Positions 41,263 to 50,044 of a stretch of DNA of 64,000 bases are shown here, one piece after another. This DNA is from Pelagibacterales bacterium SAG-MED30 (GTDB taxonomy: Bacteria; Pseudomonadota; Alphaproteobacteria; Pelagibacterales; Pelagibacteraceae). Every line of letters starts with the position of its first letter. Positions within the stretch are counted from its first letter, which is position 1. Below the pieces are notes generated by a model. It ran no database searches. It was not told the DNA's origin and saw only the letters and a program-made list of their open reading frames with translations. A program made the position numbers and the translations under genes. The stretch spans positions 37,580 to 101,579 of the forward strand of contig JACWEA010000002.1 in assembly GCA_014653775.1 (NCBI GenBank), in the 5' to 3' direction.

Positions 41263-41318
41263 TGAATTGTGAGAAAAAAAAACTTTTTTAGCTGTTTTTT
41301 TAAAGCGCTCGCAATTCA
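41263..41318 (-). promoter_or_regulatory. Candidate alternative pairing of the metX riboswitch with its leader
   Basis: In the - strand transcript TGAATTGCGAG (41318-41308, in the aptamer loop and start of the 3' stem strand) can pair with CTCACAATTCA (41273-41263, between aptamer and start codon), ten of eleven positions with one C-A mismatch. This pairing would exclude the aptamer fold. A run of nine U residues (41282-41274) lies between. It could be the expression platform, but no structure was computed. Confidence 0.45.
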
Positions 41319-41333
41319 GTTAAATCAGCGCAT
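41283..41333 (-). promoter_or_regulatory. SAM-II riboswitch aptamer upstream of metX
   Basis: The - strand reads ATGCGCTGATTTAACTGAAT, then TGCGAGCGCTTT, then AAAAAAACAGCTAAAAAAG. This matches the SAM-II class as I know it from metX leaders of marine alphaproteobacteria: stem GCGCU/AGCGC, conserved loop GAUUUAAC and UUGC, an A-rich connector, and the 3' element AGCUAAAAAG that forms the pseudoknot. It ends about 34 nt before the metX ATG and starts a few bases after a good -10 element. SAM binding is expected to lower metX expression. Confidence 0.92.
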
Positions 41334-41337
41334 AATT

Positions 41338-41366
41338 TTTGTACAAGAAGTTATTTAGTATGTCAA
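41338..41366 (-). promoter_or_regulatory. Sigma-70-type promoter of the metX operon
   Basis: On the - strand a perfect -35 TTGACA (41366-41361) is followed after exactly 17 bp by TACAAA (41343-41338), four of six consensus bases. The start site would fall near 41332, which is the first stem base of the SAM-II aptamer. The tight fit between promoter and aptamer supports both calls. Confidence 0.75.
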
Positions 41367-41438
41367 TTTTTTAAAATATTTTCACTAATACTATATAAAA
41401 AATTGTTATTTTATTTATAAAGAGCTTAAAATTTTAAC

Positions 41439-42524
41439 ATGACAGATATTAGATTTAAAAAATTTAACTTAGAAGCTTACAAACCAGGCAAATCAAGTAT
41501 AAAAAAATTGAAAAAAGTCATAAAGCTTTCAGCTAATGAATCTGCACTTGGTGTAAGTCCAAAAGTTAAAAGAGTTATATCTAATAAAAATTTAAAATTT
41601 TTTAGATATCCAGATGGAAAATCAAATGAATTGAGGAATCAAATATCTAAAAATTTTAAATGTGATAAGAATAAAATTATTTGTGGCGCAGGGTCTGATG
41701 AAGTTATTCAGATGTTATGCCAGTTATTTCTTAAACCTAAAGATGAAGTAATAGTTCCTCAATTCAGTTTTTTAATGTACAGAATATATTCTAAAATAGT
41801 TGGAGCGAATGTAATTTATGCAAAAGAAAAAAATTTTAAAGTATCGGTCACAGAAATAATAAACAAAGTAACAAAAAAAACAAAATTAGTATTTTTAGCT
41901 AATCCAAACAATCCTACTGGAACTTTTTTAAACAAATTTGAACTTATTGAGTTAAGAAAAAAACTAAGAAAAAATATATTGTTAGTAATAGATGATGCTT
42001 ACTGTGAATATATGATAAATAAAAATTATCAGTCTGGTTTAAATTTATTTAAAAATAAAAAAAATGTTTTTATTTTAAGAACATTTTCAAAGATTTATGG
42101 ATTATCATCTTTAAGAGTAGGATGGGGCTATGGTACAAAAAAAATAATCGATGGTTTAAACTTAATTAAGCCCCCCTTTAATGTTAATGAGGTTGCACAA
42201 AAAGCTGCTATAGAATCTCTTAAAGATAAAAGATTTATTTCACGTTCAATTAGACACAATATTTTTTATGCTACAAAATTAAAAAATTTTCTCAATAATT
42301 ATAATATTATTTCAAATGAAGTTTCTGCTAATTTTTTATTATTAGATTTTGCTAAATGCAAATTTAAGGCTAATTACATTTATAAAAAACTTAAAACAAA
42401 AGGAATTATATTAAGATTAACAGAGGATGGTTATAAAATAAAAAATATGTTGCGATTAACTATTGGTTCAAGACCTGATTGTTTAAAATTTATTAGTATA
42501 GTAAAAAGTATATTTGATAAATGA
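41439..42524 (+). CDS. hisC: Histidinol-phosphate aminotransferase HisC
   Basis: HisC is a PLP-dependent class II aminotransferase acting on imidazole acetol phosphate in histidine synthesis; it often also serves aromatic amino acids. The 361-residue protein has KLSANESALGVSP near residue 29, FLANPNNPTGTF near 150, DDAYCEY near 186 and the PLP Lys in RTFSKIYGLSSLRVGWGYG near 212. It overlaps tyrA by 4 bp. This coupling, with no other his gene nearby, suggests that it transaminates prephenate or hydroxyphenylpyruvate as well. Confidence 0.9.
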   Translation: MTDIRFKKFNLEAYKPGKSSIKKLKKVIKLSANESALGVSPKVKRVISNKNLKFFRYPDGKSNELRNQISKNFKCDKNKIICGAGSDEVIQMLCQLFLKPKDEVIVPQFSFLMYRIYSKIVGANVIYAKEKNFKVSVTEIINKVTKKTKLVFLANPNNPTGTFLNKFELIELRKKLRKNILLVIDDAYCEYMINKNYQSGLNLFKNKKNVFILRTFSKIYGLSSLRVGWGYGTKKIIDGLNLIKPPFNVNEVAQKAAIESLKDKRFISRSIRHNIFYATKLKNFLNNYNIISNEVSANFLLLDFAKCKFKANYIYKKLKTKGIILRLTEDGYKIKNMLRLTIGSRPDCLKFISIVKSIFDK

Positions 42525-43417
42525 AAAATGTATTAATTATTGGTTGTGGGTTATTGGGCTCTTCTTTACTAAGAAGAATAGCTAAAAAAAAATTAGCAAA
42601 AAAAATTTTTGTTTACGAAAAATCAAAAAAAAATATAGCAAAAATAAAAAAATTAAAATTACCAGGAATTTTAGTTAAAAAACCTCAAGATGCAGTATCC
42701 CAGTCAGAGCTAATTATATTTTCCACAACCACCAGTGAATATAAAAAAATGATTTTAAAATTAAATAAATTTCTAACCTCAAAACATATTATTACAGATG
42801 TGGGTTCAGCTAAATTAAAATCTGAAGAAATAATTAAAAAGAATTTAAAAAGGAATATTTTTTGGACTTCAAGTCATCCAATCGCCGGATCAGAGGTTAG
42901 CGGACCTGAACATGGGAAACATAATCTTTTCGAAAATAAATGGTGTGTTTTGGTTAAATCAAAAAAAACTAATTTTAAAAATTTAAAGTATTTAAGTATT
43001 TTTTGGAAAAAAATGGGATCAAAAACTGTAATTATGAATTCAGAAAAACATGACAAAGTTTTTTCGATTACAAGTCATTTACCACATTTAATTGCCTACA
43101 ATTTAGTAAAAACAGCCCAAGATTTTGAGAAGAAGCAAAAATATGACTTAATAAAATATAGTGCAGGAGGCTTAAGAGATTTTTCAAGGATAGCATCATC
43201 TAATGAAATAATGTGGAGAGATATTTTTTTTGATAATAAAAAAAATGTTTCAAAAGCCATCAATTTATTTGTTAAAACCTTAAATGCTTTCAAAAAAGAT
43301 ATTAATACTAAAAATAATAAATCTATTCTTAAAAAATTAAAACAAACTAAAAAAGTTAGATTTAAAATTATAAAATTAAAACAAGATATTAATAAACCAG
43401 ATTTTGGACGAGACTAA
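42521..43417 (+). CDS. tyrA: Prephenate (or arogenate/cyclohexadienyl) dehydrogenase TyrA
   Basis: TyrA oxidatively decarboxylates prephenate or arogenate on the way to tyrosine. The 298-residue protein has the NAD loop IIGCGLLGSSLL at the N-terminus, ITDVGSAK near residue 90 and the catalytic SSHPIAGSEVSGPEHG near 114, then a helical C-terminal domain with SITSHLPHLIAYNL near 187. The chorismate mutase domain found fused in enteric bacteria is absent. It overlaps hisC by 4 bp and the convergent peptidase gene by 4 bp. Confidence 0.93.
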   Translation: MKNVLIIGCGLLGSSLLRRIAKKKLAKKIFVYEKSKKNIAKIKKLKLPGILVKKPQDAVSQSELIIFSTTTSEYKKMILKLNKFLTSKHIITDVGSAKLKSEEIIKKNLKRNIFWTSSHPIAGSEVSGPEHGKHNLFENKWCVLVKSKKTNFKNLKYLSIFWKKMGSKTVIMNSEKHDKVFSITSHLPHLIAYNLVKTAQDFEKKQKYDLIKYSAGGLRDFSRIASSNEIMWRDIFFDNKKNVSKAINLFVKTLNAFKKDINTKNNKSILKKLKQTKKVRFKIIKLKQDINKPDFGRD

Positions 43418-44166
43418 TAATTCTTAATATTACTAATTTTTTTTACAGACAAATTTGCAGTTTTATTTATTAATTTTATTGTAAAATTTGTTGGCATTAT
43501 TAATACCTTTTTTTTTGGACCATACGCATGAATAAATTTTGACTGGTTAATACACAAACCCACATGACCTTTCCAAAAAATTATATCTCCTTTGGATAAT
43601 TTTTTACTTATTTTTGTTTTGCAAAATTTTATTTGTTCTATCGAATCTCTTGGAAAAAATATTCTATTATAATAAAAATAAATTTGAATTAAAGCGGAAC
43701 AATCAATACCTCTAGAAGTTTTTCCTCCCCATAAATATTTACTACCTAAAAATAATCTAAAAATCTTAATAAAATTTTTTTCATAATGATTTATCTTTTT
43801 TGTGTCTTTTTTTTTAATCCATTTATTTTTTTCAAATTCTATAAAATCTTTATATTGATTTTTTTTTGAAATTCCAGATGCAAAATAAAGAAAATTATTT
43901 GTTGGTAAAAATTTTTTATTAGATTTTTTAAAAATTCTAGATTTCAGTTTATAAATTTTATCTGTTGGTATAAAATTTAAATTAAATTTACTTTTTTTAA
44001 TATACCCAATATAATTATCAAAATTTGTTTTAATTTTAATCCAACCTTTTTTTTTATATAAAATTTTGAATTTTTCTCCATATAAAATCTGTGAAGCTAC
44101 TTCTGAATTTACTGAAGGTTTCTTATTTATATTTACTAAAGGTAGATTTAAAAAATTATTTTTCAC
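43414..44166 (-). CDS. SH3-domain NlpC/P60 family cell-wall peptidase
   Basis: NlpC/P60 enzymes cut the D-Glu-diaminopimelate bond of cell-wall peptides. The 250-residue protein has an N-terminal bacterial SH3 region (SQILYGEKFKILYKKKGW, residues 25-45) and a C-terminal peptidase domain with the catalytic Cys in GIDCSALIQIYF near 168, GDIIFWKGHVGL with the His near 205, and KFIHAYGPKK near 216. No signal peptide is visible, which fits a cytoplasmic role on imported muropeptides. The start is GTG and overlaps the AmpG-like permease gene by 11 bp. Confidence 0.88.
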   Translation of the reverse strand: MKNNFLNLPLVNINKKPSVNSEVASQILYGEKFKILYKKKGWIKIKTNFDNYIGYIKKSKFNLNFIPTDKIYKLKSRIFKKSNKKFLPTNNFLYFASGISKKNQYKDFIEFEKNKWIKKKDTKKINHYEKNFIKIFRLFLGSKYLWGGKTSRGIDCSALIQIYFYYNRIFFPRDSIEQIKFCKTKISKKLSKGDIIFWKGHVGLCINQSKFIHAYGPKKKVLIMPTNFTIKLINKTANLSVKKISNIKNY

Positions 44167-45532
44167 TTAATTTAAGTTTATCTTTCATAATCCATAAAAT
44201 GATAAGAGATGGTATTACCATAAGAGCTGTTAAAATAAAAAACGTACCCCAATCCCCATTTAACCAATCTACTAGAGCACCAGATGAAGAAGCTAATGTA
44301 GTTCTTCCTGCTGTACCAATTGATGCCAAAAGAGCATATTGAGTTGCAGTATAAGCTCTATCAACTAGTAAAGATATAAAAGCAACAAATGCTACAGTGG
44401 CAAAAGCAGCAGCGATATCGTCAAAAATTACAGCGATAGCAAATAGAAGTTCAGATTTACCACTCCAAGCTAACACACTAAATAATAGGTTAGTAGTTGC
44501 CATAATAATTCCTGCTAGAAACATTGCTTTTAAAACACCTGATCTAATGACAAAGAGACCACCTAAAAGTGTAAAAATTACAGTTGTAATCCAACCTAAA
44601 GTTTTAGAGTAAATAGCTATATCAGTTTTGCTAAAACCAATTTCTTTATAAAAGATTATAGACATACGGCCTAAAAAAGCTTCTCCAACTTTAAATAAAA
44701 ATACAAAACCTAAAATACCTATAGCAATTGAAAAACCATTTTTATTAAAAAAACTAATAATTGGCCCACCTATAGTACCTCCTATCCATGTTAAGAATTG
44801 GGTTAATAAGTTTTTTTTTTTAAATTTACTTGAAATTAATTTATCAGTTTCTTTTTGATTGCTTTGTCTTTCTGATGATCCAGTCTCATCTATAAACATA
44901 AGACCTATATTCATTAGAATAACAAGTACCCCTAAAATTAAAAAAGTTAATTGCCAGTAATTTTCAAATCCTGCTTTTTGTAAATATTCAGCAGCGAATA
45001 GAGATAATACTCCTCCAAGCTTATATCCACTCCACCAACCAACTACTGCCATCGCAGCGCCAGCGGCCATTGATTTTCCTTCATGTTCTGCAATTTGTTC
45101 AATTCTTAAAGCATCTACGGTAATATCTTGTGTAGCAGACGCTATTGCTATTAGTAAACCAACTGTAATTACTAATGCTAAATTTTCAGTTGGATTGATT
45201 ATACTCCATAAAAAAAGAGAAACTAAAATTAACAATTGCATTAAAATAATCCACCCTCTTCTATGCCCTACTTTTTTGGTTAAAAAAGGTATTTGTATTC
45301 TGTCAACTAAGGGTGCCCATAGATAATTAAATGCATAAACTCCAAAAATTAATCCAGCCCATCCAATAGTAGATCTACTAAGTCCATCTTCTTTTAGCCA
45401 TAAACTAAGACTACTGCCAATCAATACCCAAGGAAATCCTGAGATTGATCCTAACAATAAAATTTTTAACATTCTTTTGTCTAAATAAATTGAGAAAGTT
45501 TCTGAAAATGATTGTTTTTTAATTTCAAGCAT
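44156..45532 (-). CDS. ampG: AmpG-like major facilitator permease
   Basis: AmpG imports anhydro-muropeptides released during wall growth. The 458-residue, 12-span MFS protein resembles AmpG in SISGFPWVLIGSSLSLWLKE near residue 30, FLWAP-type NYLWAPLVDRIQIP near 70, RRGWIILMQLL near 91 and ASATQDITVDALRIE near 132. The family also contains acetyl-CoA transporter-like members, so the substrate is inferred. Overlap with the NlpC/P60 gene supports a muropeptide role. The ORF track starts at TTG 45547; ATG 45532, 2 bp after trkH, is preferred. Confidence 0.8.
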   Translation of the reverse strand: MLEIKKQSFSETFSIYLDKRMLKILLLGSISGFPWVLIGSSLSLWLKEDGLSRSTIGWAGLIFGVYAFNYLWAPLVDRIQIPFLTKKVGHRRGWIILMQLLILVSLFLWSIINPTENLALVITVGLLIAIASATQDITVDALRIEQIAEHEGKSMAAGAAMAVVGWWSGYKLGGVLSLFAAEYLQKAGFENYWQLTFLILGVLVILMNIGLMFIDETGSSERQSNQKETDKLISSKFKKKNLLTQFLTWIGGTIGGPIISFFNKNGFSIAIGILGFVFLFKVGEAFLGRMSIIFYKEIGFSKTDIAIYSKTLGWITTVIFTLLGGLFVIRSGVLKAMFLAGIIMATTNLLFSVLAWSGKSELLFAIAVIFDDIAAAFATVAFVAFISLLVDRAYTATQYALLASIGTAGRTTLASSSGALVDWLNGDWGTFFILTALMVIPSLIILWIMKDKLKLSEK

Positions 45533-45534
45533 AT

Positions 45535-46974
45535 TTAGTTTCTCCAAAAAGAAGGTAAGAACAAGACTAGTATTGCAAACAGTTCAAGTCTACCTAAAAT
45601 CATTCCAAAACTTAAAATCCATTTTGAAATGTCTGGCAAAGTTGAAAAATTTCCATTTGGACCAATTATTGATCCCAAACCTGGCCCAACATTAGAAATT
45701 GAAGTTGCAGCACCTGAAATTGAAGTGATAAAATCTAAACCAGTTAAAGATAAAAGTGCAGTAAGACTAAAAAATATTATTAAATACATATAGATAAAAG
45801 AAATAATTGATGCAATAAATTTATTATCAACTGGATTTTGATCATATTTTAAAACAAAAACACCTTTTGGATAGATTATTTTTTTTAGTTGATTAGACAC
45901 AAACTGATAAAGAATTTGAATTCTAAATATTTTAATACCACATGTTGTAGAACCTGCACATCCACCAATGAACATAAGGCCTAAAAATATTATAAGAGCA
46001 AAACTTCCCCAGCCATCAAATTCGGCATTAACATAGCCAGTACCAGTTAATATTGACACAACATTAAAAAATATAGATCTTAAATTTAATTCATCAGATT
46101 TACTTAGTAATAAATATGCGCTTAAAACAATAATACTAAAAATTATAACCCCAAAAAAAAATTTAATTTGAGAGTCTTTAATAAAAATTTTTTTATTACC
46201 ATTAATAAATTTAATGTAGGCTATAAAAGGTATGCTACCCAATATAATAAATATCATTGAAGATATTTCTATAGAGATACTGTTAAAAAATCCTATAGAC
46301 TCATTATAATTTGAAAAACCTCCAGTAGCTATTGTTGTCATAGAGTGAGTTAGGCTATCAAAAAACCCCATCCCAAAAATTTTGTAAGTTATTAAACAGA
46401 GTAGAGTTAAAGAAGAATAGATATAAATAAGACGAAGAGCTATCTCTTTTGATTTTGGCAGAATTTTTTCTGATGAATCATTATTTGAAATTTGAAATAA
46501 TTGCATTCCCCCAACGTTCATTATAGGCATTAAAGTAATTGCCATAATTATAATTCCAATTCCACCTAACCATTGCAGAATTGCTCTCCATAGCAAAATA
46601 CCTTTTGGCATTTCATTAAGATTAGAAATTATAGTTGATCCAGTAGTTGTGATACCGGACATACTTTCAAAAAAAGCGTTAGTAAAAGAAAAATCTAGAT
46701 CTGAAAAAACAAAAGGTAAAGAACCAAATATTGCAATACTAAACCAGGATAAAGCAGTTAATAAAAAAGCTTGTTGCAAGGTTAATTTTTTATCATGGTC
46801 TAAGTTAGATAAAAAAAACAAAGTTCCAAAAATAATTGTTACTATTGAAGCTCCGAAAAAAGAAGAATCAACTTCTGAATATAGGAATTGAATAATTATA
46901 GGAACAAACATGAATATTCCTAAAATTATTTGTAAAATTCCAAGTGTAAAAAAAACAGTTTTATAATTAGACAT
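45535..46974 (-). CDS. trkH: Trk-type potassium uptake protein TrkH
   Basis: TrkH is the membrane channel of the Trk K+ uptake system, which needs a TrkA-type regulator encoded elsewhere. The 479-residue protein has four pore-loop repeats, each with a filter glycine: MSGITTTGSTI near residue 108, TMTTIATGGFSNY near 213, ILTGTGYVNAEF near 308 and SISNVGPGLGSI near 428. Multiple membrane spans fill the rest. It is the first gene of the - strand trio that continues with the AmpG-like permease and the peptidase. Confidence 0.94.
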   Translation of the reverse strand: MSNYKTVFFTLGILQIILGIFMFVPIIIQFLYSEVDSSFFGASIVTIIFGTLFFLSNLDHDKKLTLQQAFLLTALSWFSIAIFGSLPFVFSDLDFSFTNAFFESMSGITTTGSTIISNLNEMPKGILLWRAILQWLGGIGIIIMAITLMPIMNVGGMQLFQISNNDSSEKILPKSKEIALRLIYIYSSLTLLCLITYKIFGMGFFDSLTHSMTTIATGGFSNYNESIGFFNSISIEISSMIFIILGSIPFIAYIKFINGNKKIFIKDSQIKFFFGVIIFSIIVLSAYLLLSKSDELNLRSIFFNVVSILTGTGYVNAEFDGWGSFALIIFLGLMFIGGCAGSTTCGIKIFRIQILYQFVSNQLKKIIYPKGVFVLKYDQNPVDNKFIASIISFIYMYLIIFFSLTALLSLTGLDFITSISGAATSISNVGPGLGSIIGPNGNFSTLPDISKWILSFGMILGRLELFAILVLFLPSFWRN

Positions 46975-47062
46975 TTTGAAAGAACATTATTTTATGGTAA
47001 ATAAATTTCAACTCTATAAGAATTAGTTAAATCGTTATAATAATAAGTTGTAATGGTAATTC

Positions 47063-48625
47063 ATGATAAAAAGAGAAAATTTAGATAAAACTAGTGCCTG
47101 GCCTTTTATAGAAGCTAGAAAAATGCTTAGAGAGAGAAAGTCTTTTATAGAAAAAAAAGGTAAAATTACTCTTCAAACTGGATATGGACCTAGTGGTTTG
47201 CCACACATAGGAACTTTTGGTGAAGTTGCTAGAACTTCAATGATGGTAAATGCCTTAAAACAATTAACTGATCTACCAGCTGAAATTATTACGTTTTCTG
47301 ACGACATGGATGGATTGAGAAAAGTTCCTGACAATGTACCGAATCAAAAATTGTTAGAAGAAAATTTAAATAAACCTTTAACTCAGGTACCTGATCCATT
47401 TAAAAAATTTAAAAGTTTTGGTGAGCACAATAATGAAATGTTAAAAGATTTTTTAAATAGTTTTAATTTTAATTATTCTTTTAAAAGCTCAACCTCTTTA
47501 TATAAATCTGGATTTTTTAACAAAACTTTAAAATTAATTTTAGAAAATTATGATGGTATAATGAATATTATTGTACCTACTTTAGGTAAAGAAAGACAAA
47601 AAACTTATTGTCCTTTCTTACCAATCTGTCCTAAGACAGGAAATGTTTTGGAAATACCTGTCTTTGAGATTGATAAAAAAAATTCAAAAATAATTTTTGA
47701 TAACAAAGGAGAAAAATTAGAAAAAAGTATTTTAGATGGTAATTGTAAACTTCAATGGAAAGTTGACTGGGCAATGCGTTGGTATGCTTTAGATGTAGAT
47801 TTTGAAATGTATGGAAAAGATCTTATAGAAAGTGCGATTTTATCTACTAAAATTATAAAACTAATAGGCAAAACTAATCCTTCAGGATTTGCTTATGAAT
47901 TATTTTTAGATGAGAAAGGAGAAAAAATTTCAAAATCTAAAGGGAATGGAATTACCATTGATCAATGGTTGAATTATGCTTCACCTGAAAGTTTATCCTT
48001 ATATATGTATCAAAATCCAAAAAGAGCTAAAAAATTATATAAAGAAATAGTACCAAAGGCTGTTGATGAATATTTAGATTTTATAGAGAAGTCAAAAAAT
48101 CAAGACGACCTAAAATTATTAATGAATCCAGTATGGCATGTTCATAACGGAAATATTCCAACTGATGATTTTATTATGTCATTTTCAATGCTTTTAAATC
48201 TTGTTGAGACAAGTAACGCAGATACAAAAGATCTTTTGTGGAAATTTGTTAAAAAATATAAACCTGAGATAGATGAAAATAATTATCAGATATTTGATAG
48301 TTTAGTTGGTTATGCAATAAAATATTTTAATGATGTAATAAAGGCTCAAAAAAAATATAAAACACCTGATGAAAAAGAAAAAAAAGCATTGCAATCATTA
48401 ATTCAAACTCTAGATAAATGTAATGATGAAATGTCACCTGAAGATATTCAAACTTTAATTTATTCTACAGGAAAAGAAAATGGTTATTCTGAAAACCTTC
48501 GAGATTGGTTTAAATTAATTTATCAAGTTGTATTTGGAGATGAAAATGGTCCCCGGATGGGTTTTTTTATAAGTTTTTTTGGTGTTAAAGAAACAAAAGA
48601 TCTTATATTAAATAAAATTAAATAA
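47063..48625 (+). CDS. lysS: Class I lysyl-tRNA synthetase
   Basis: This enzyme charges tRNA-Lys. It is the class I (archaeal-type) LysRS found in many alphaproteobacteria, not the class II LysRS of E. coli. The 520-residue protein has the HIGH-type motif SGLPHIGTFGEVAR near residue 44 and the KMSKS-type motif KISKSKGNG near 290, with a C-terminal helical anticodon-binding part. Its TAA overlaps the pyrD ATG by 1 bp. It is transcribed away from trkH across an 88-bp gap. Confidence 0.95.
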   Translation: MIKRENLDKTSAWPFIEARKMLRERKSFIEKKGKITLQTGYGPSGLPHIGTFGEVARTSMMVNALKQLTDLPAEIITFSDDMDGLRKVPDNVPNQKLLEENLNKPLTQVPDPFKKFKSFGEHNNEMLKDFLNSFNFNYSFKSSTSLYKSGFFNKTLKLILENYDGIMNIIVPTLGKERQKTYCPFLPICPKTGNVLEIPVFEIDKKNSKIIFDNKGEKLEKSILDGNCKLQWKVDWAMRWYALDVDFEMYGKDLIESAILSTKIIKLIGKTNPSGFAYELFLDEKGEKISKSKGNGITIDQWLNYASPESLSLYMYQNPKRAKKLYKEIVPKAVDEYLDFIEKSKNQDDLKLLMNPVWHVHNGNIPTDDFIMSFSMLLNLVETSNADTKDLLWKFVKKYKPEIDENNYQIFDSLVGYAIKYFNDVIKAQKKYKTPDEKEKKALQSLIQTLDKCNDEMSPEDIQTLIYSTGKENGYSENLRDWFKLIYQVVFGDENGPRMGFFISFFGVKETKDLILNKIK

Positions 48626-49671
48626 TGTTTTCAAATTTAAGATCCTTAATTTTTAAATTAGATCCTGAAACAGCACATAATTTGGCGATTAAATCATTAA
48701 AATTTAACTTTGTTCCTAATATTTCAGATGAAAATAAAGATGATCCTTTATTTAAAACTATAATGTTTAATAAAGATATAGAAAATCCAATTGGTATTGC
48801 AGCAGGGTTTGACAAGAATGCTGAGGTCTATAATTCATTATACAAATTAGGATTTGGCTTTGTTGAAGTAGGTACAATTACTCCTTTGAAACAATATGGA
48901 AATCCTAAACCTAGAGTTTTTAGACTGGTTGAAGATGAAGCTTTAATTAACAGACTTGGATTTAATAATTTAGGTGCAAAGAATGTTGTTAATCGAATTA
49001 AATCTAATAAGCCAATTGGTTTACTTGGAATTAACATAGGGCCAAATAAGGATACAGAAAATAGACTTGGTGATTATATTGAATGTTTAAAAACTTTTCA
49101 TGAAGTAGCAGATTACATTACTATAAATATTTCTTCTCCAAATACTGAGGATTTGAGAAATTTTCATGAACAAACAAAATTAAATGAATTGCTAGAAATA
49201 ATTAATAAAGAAAAAAAAATTTTAAATTCAAAAATTCCAATAGTAGTTAAGATATCTCCAGATATTGATGATCTAGAAATAAACAAAGTGTCTGAAGTTC
49301 TTTTAAGCAATAATATTGAGGTAATTATTATTTCAAATTCATCTGACTCAACTAGATATAGTTTGATTGATATTCAAAAACATCAAAAAGGAGGCTTATC
49401 AGGTAAACCAATTGAAGAAAAATCTACAAAGTTAATAAATAAATTTTATAGAATTCTCAGAGGAAGAATTAAAATAATTGGAGTTGGAGGAGTAAATTCA
49501 GGAAAAGGCGCTTATGATAAATTTTTAGCAGGTGCTAATTTTGTTCAACTTTACACTGGGATGGTTTTTAGAGGACCAAATATAGTTTACATGATTAAAA
49601 AAGAGCTTAAAGAATTATTATTGAAAGATGGAGTTAAAAACTTTACAGAAATAATAGGAAAAAAAAGGTAA
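48625..49671 (+). CDS. pyrD: Dihydroorotate dehydrogenase (quinone), class 2, PyrD
   Basis: PyrD oxidises dihydroorotate to orotate in pyrimidine synthesis and passes electrons to membrane quinone. The 348-residue protein has the class 2 N-terminal membrane-associating helix region ([17 protein letters not shown]), [14 protein letters not shown] near residue 56, INIGPNKDT near 136, the catalytic Ser in [11 protein letters not shown] near 170 and the FMN-binding [10 protein letters not shown] near 290. It overlaps lysS by 1 bp. Confidence 0.96.
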   Translation: MFSNLRSLIFKLDPETAHNLAIKSLKFNFVPNISDENKDDPLFKTIMFNKDIENPIGIAAGFDKNAEVYNSLYKLGFGFVEVGTITPLKQYGNPKPRVFRLVEDEALINRLGFNNLGAKNVVNRIKSNKPIGLLGINIGPNKDTENRLGDYIECLKTFHEVADYITINISSPNTEDLRNFHEQTKLNELLEIINKEKKILNSKIPIVVKISPDIDDLEINKVSEVLLSNNIEVIIISNSSDSTRYSLIDIQKHQKGGLSGKPIEEKSTKLINKFYRILRGRIKIIGVGGVNSGKGAYDKFLAGANFVQLYTGMVFRGPNIVYMIKKELKELLLKDGVKNFTEIIGKKR

Positions 49672-49688
49672 ACTTAAATCTTATAAAC

Positions 49689-49717
49689 TTGACGCGATCA
49701 ATATCTCACTTTATATA
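49689..49717 (+). promoter_or_regulatory. Sigma-70-type promoter for rpmB
   Basis: TTGACG at 49689-49694, a 17-bp spacer and TATATA at 49712-49717 lie in the 58-bp gap before rpmB. Each hexamer matches five of six consensus bases. A GGAG ribosome binding site at 49721-49724 is 5 bp before the ATG, so the transcript would begin within a few bases of the ribosome binding site. Confidence 0.7.
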
Positions 49718-49729
49718 GTCGGAGTTATT

Positions 49730-50044
49730 ATGTCAAAAAAATGTGAACTTACAGGAAAAAATCCAATGAAGGGTCATAACGTTAGTCATGCTAACAATAA
49801 GACAAAAAGAAGATTTTTACCTAATCTAAAAAAAGTAAAATTTACAAGTGAATTTTTAAAAAAAAGTTTGAAGTTAACAGTGTGTAATGCTGGAGTAAGA
49901 TCAGTAGATAAAAAAGGTAGTTTCGATGAATTTTTAAAGACTGTTAAAAATAAAAATTTATCTCCAAGATTGAAAAAGCTAAAAAAAAACTTACTAATTA
50001 AATCACCATTTCAAAAAAAAACAGTCCAATCTAAAAGAGCTTAA
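49730..50044 (+). CDS. rpmB: 50S ribosomal protein L28
   Basis: L28 is a small 50S protein. The 104-residue product has the typical start [21 protein letters not shown] and [11 protein letters not shown] near residue 27. It is at the longer end for the family, with a Lys-rich C-terminus. It has its own promoter and a clear ribosome binding site, and overlaps the next gene by 1 bp. Confidence 0.97.
   Translation: MSKKCELTGKNPMKGHNVSHANNKTKRRFLPNLKKVKFTSEFLKKSLKLTVCNAGVRSVDKKGSFDEFLKTVKNKNLSPRLKKLKKNLLIKSPFQKKTVQSKRA

Noticed and set aside
41249-41438. Possible tRNA or small gene in the largest gap
   Set aside because: The structured sequence is accounted for by the SAM-II aptamer and the metX promoter; no cloverleaf or ORF is seen.
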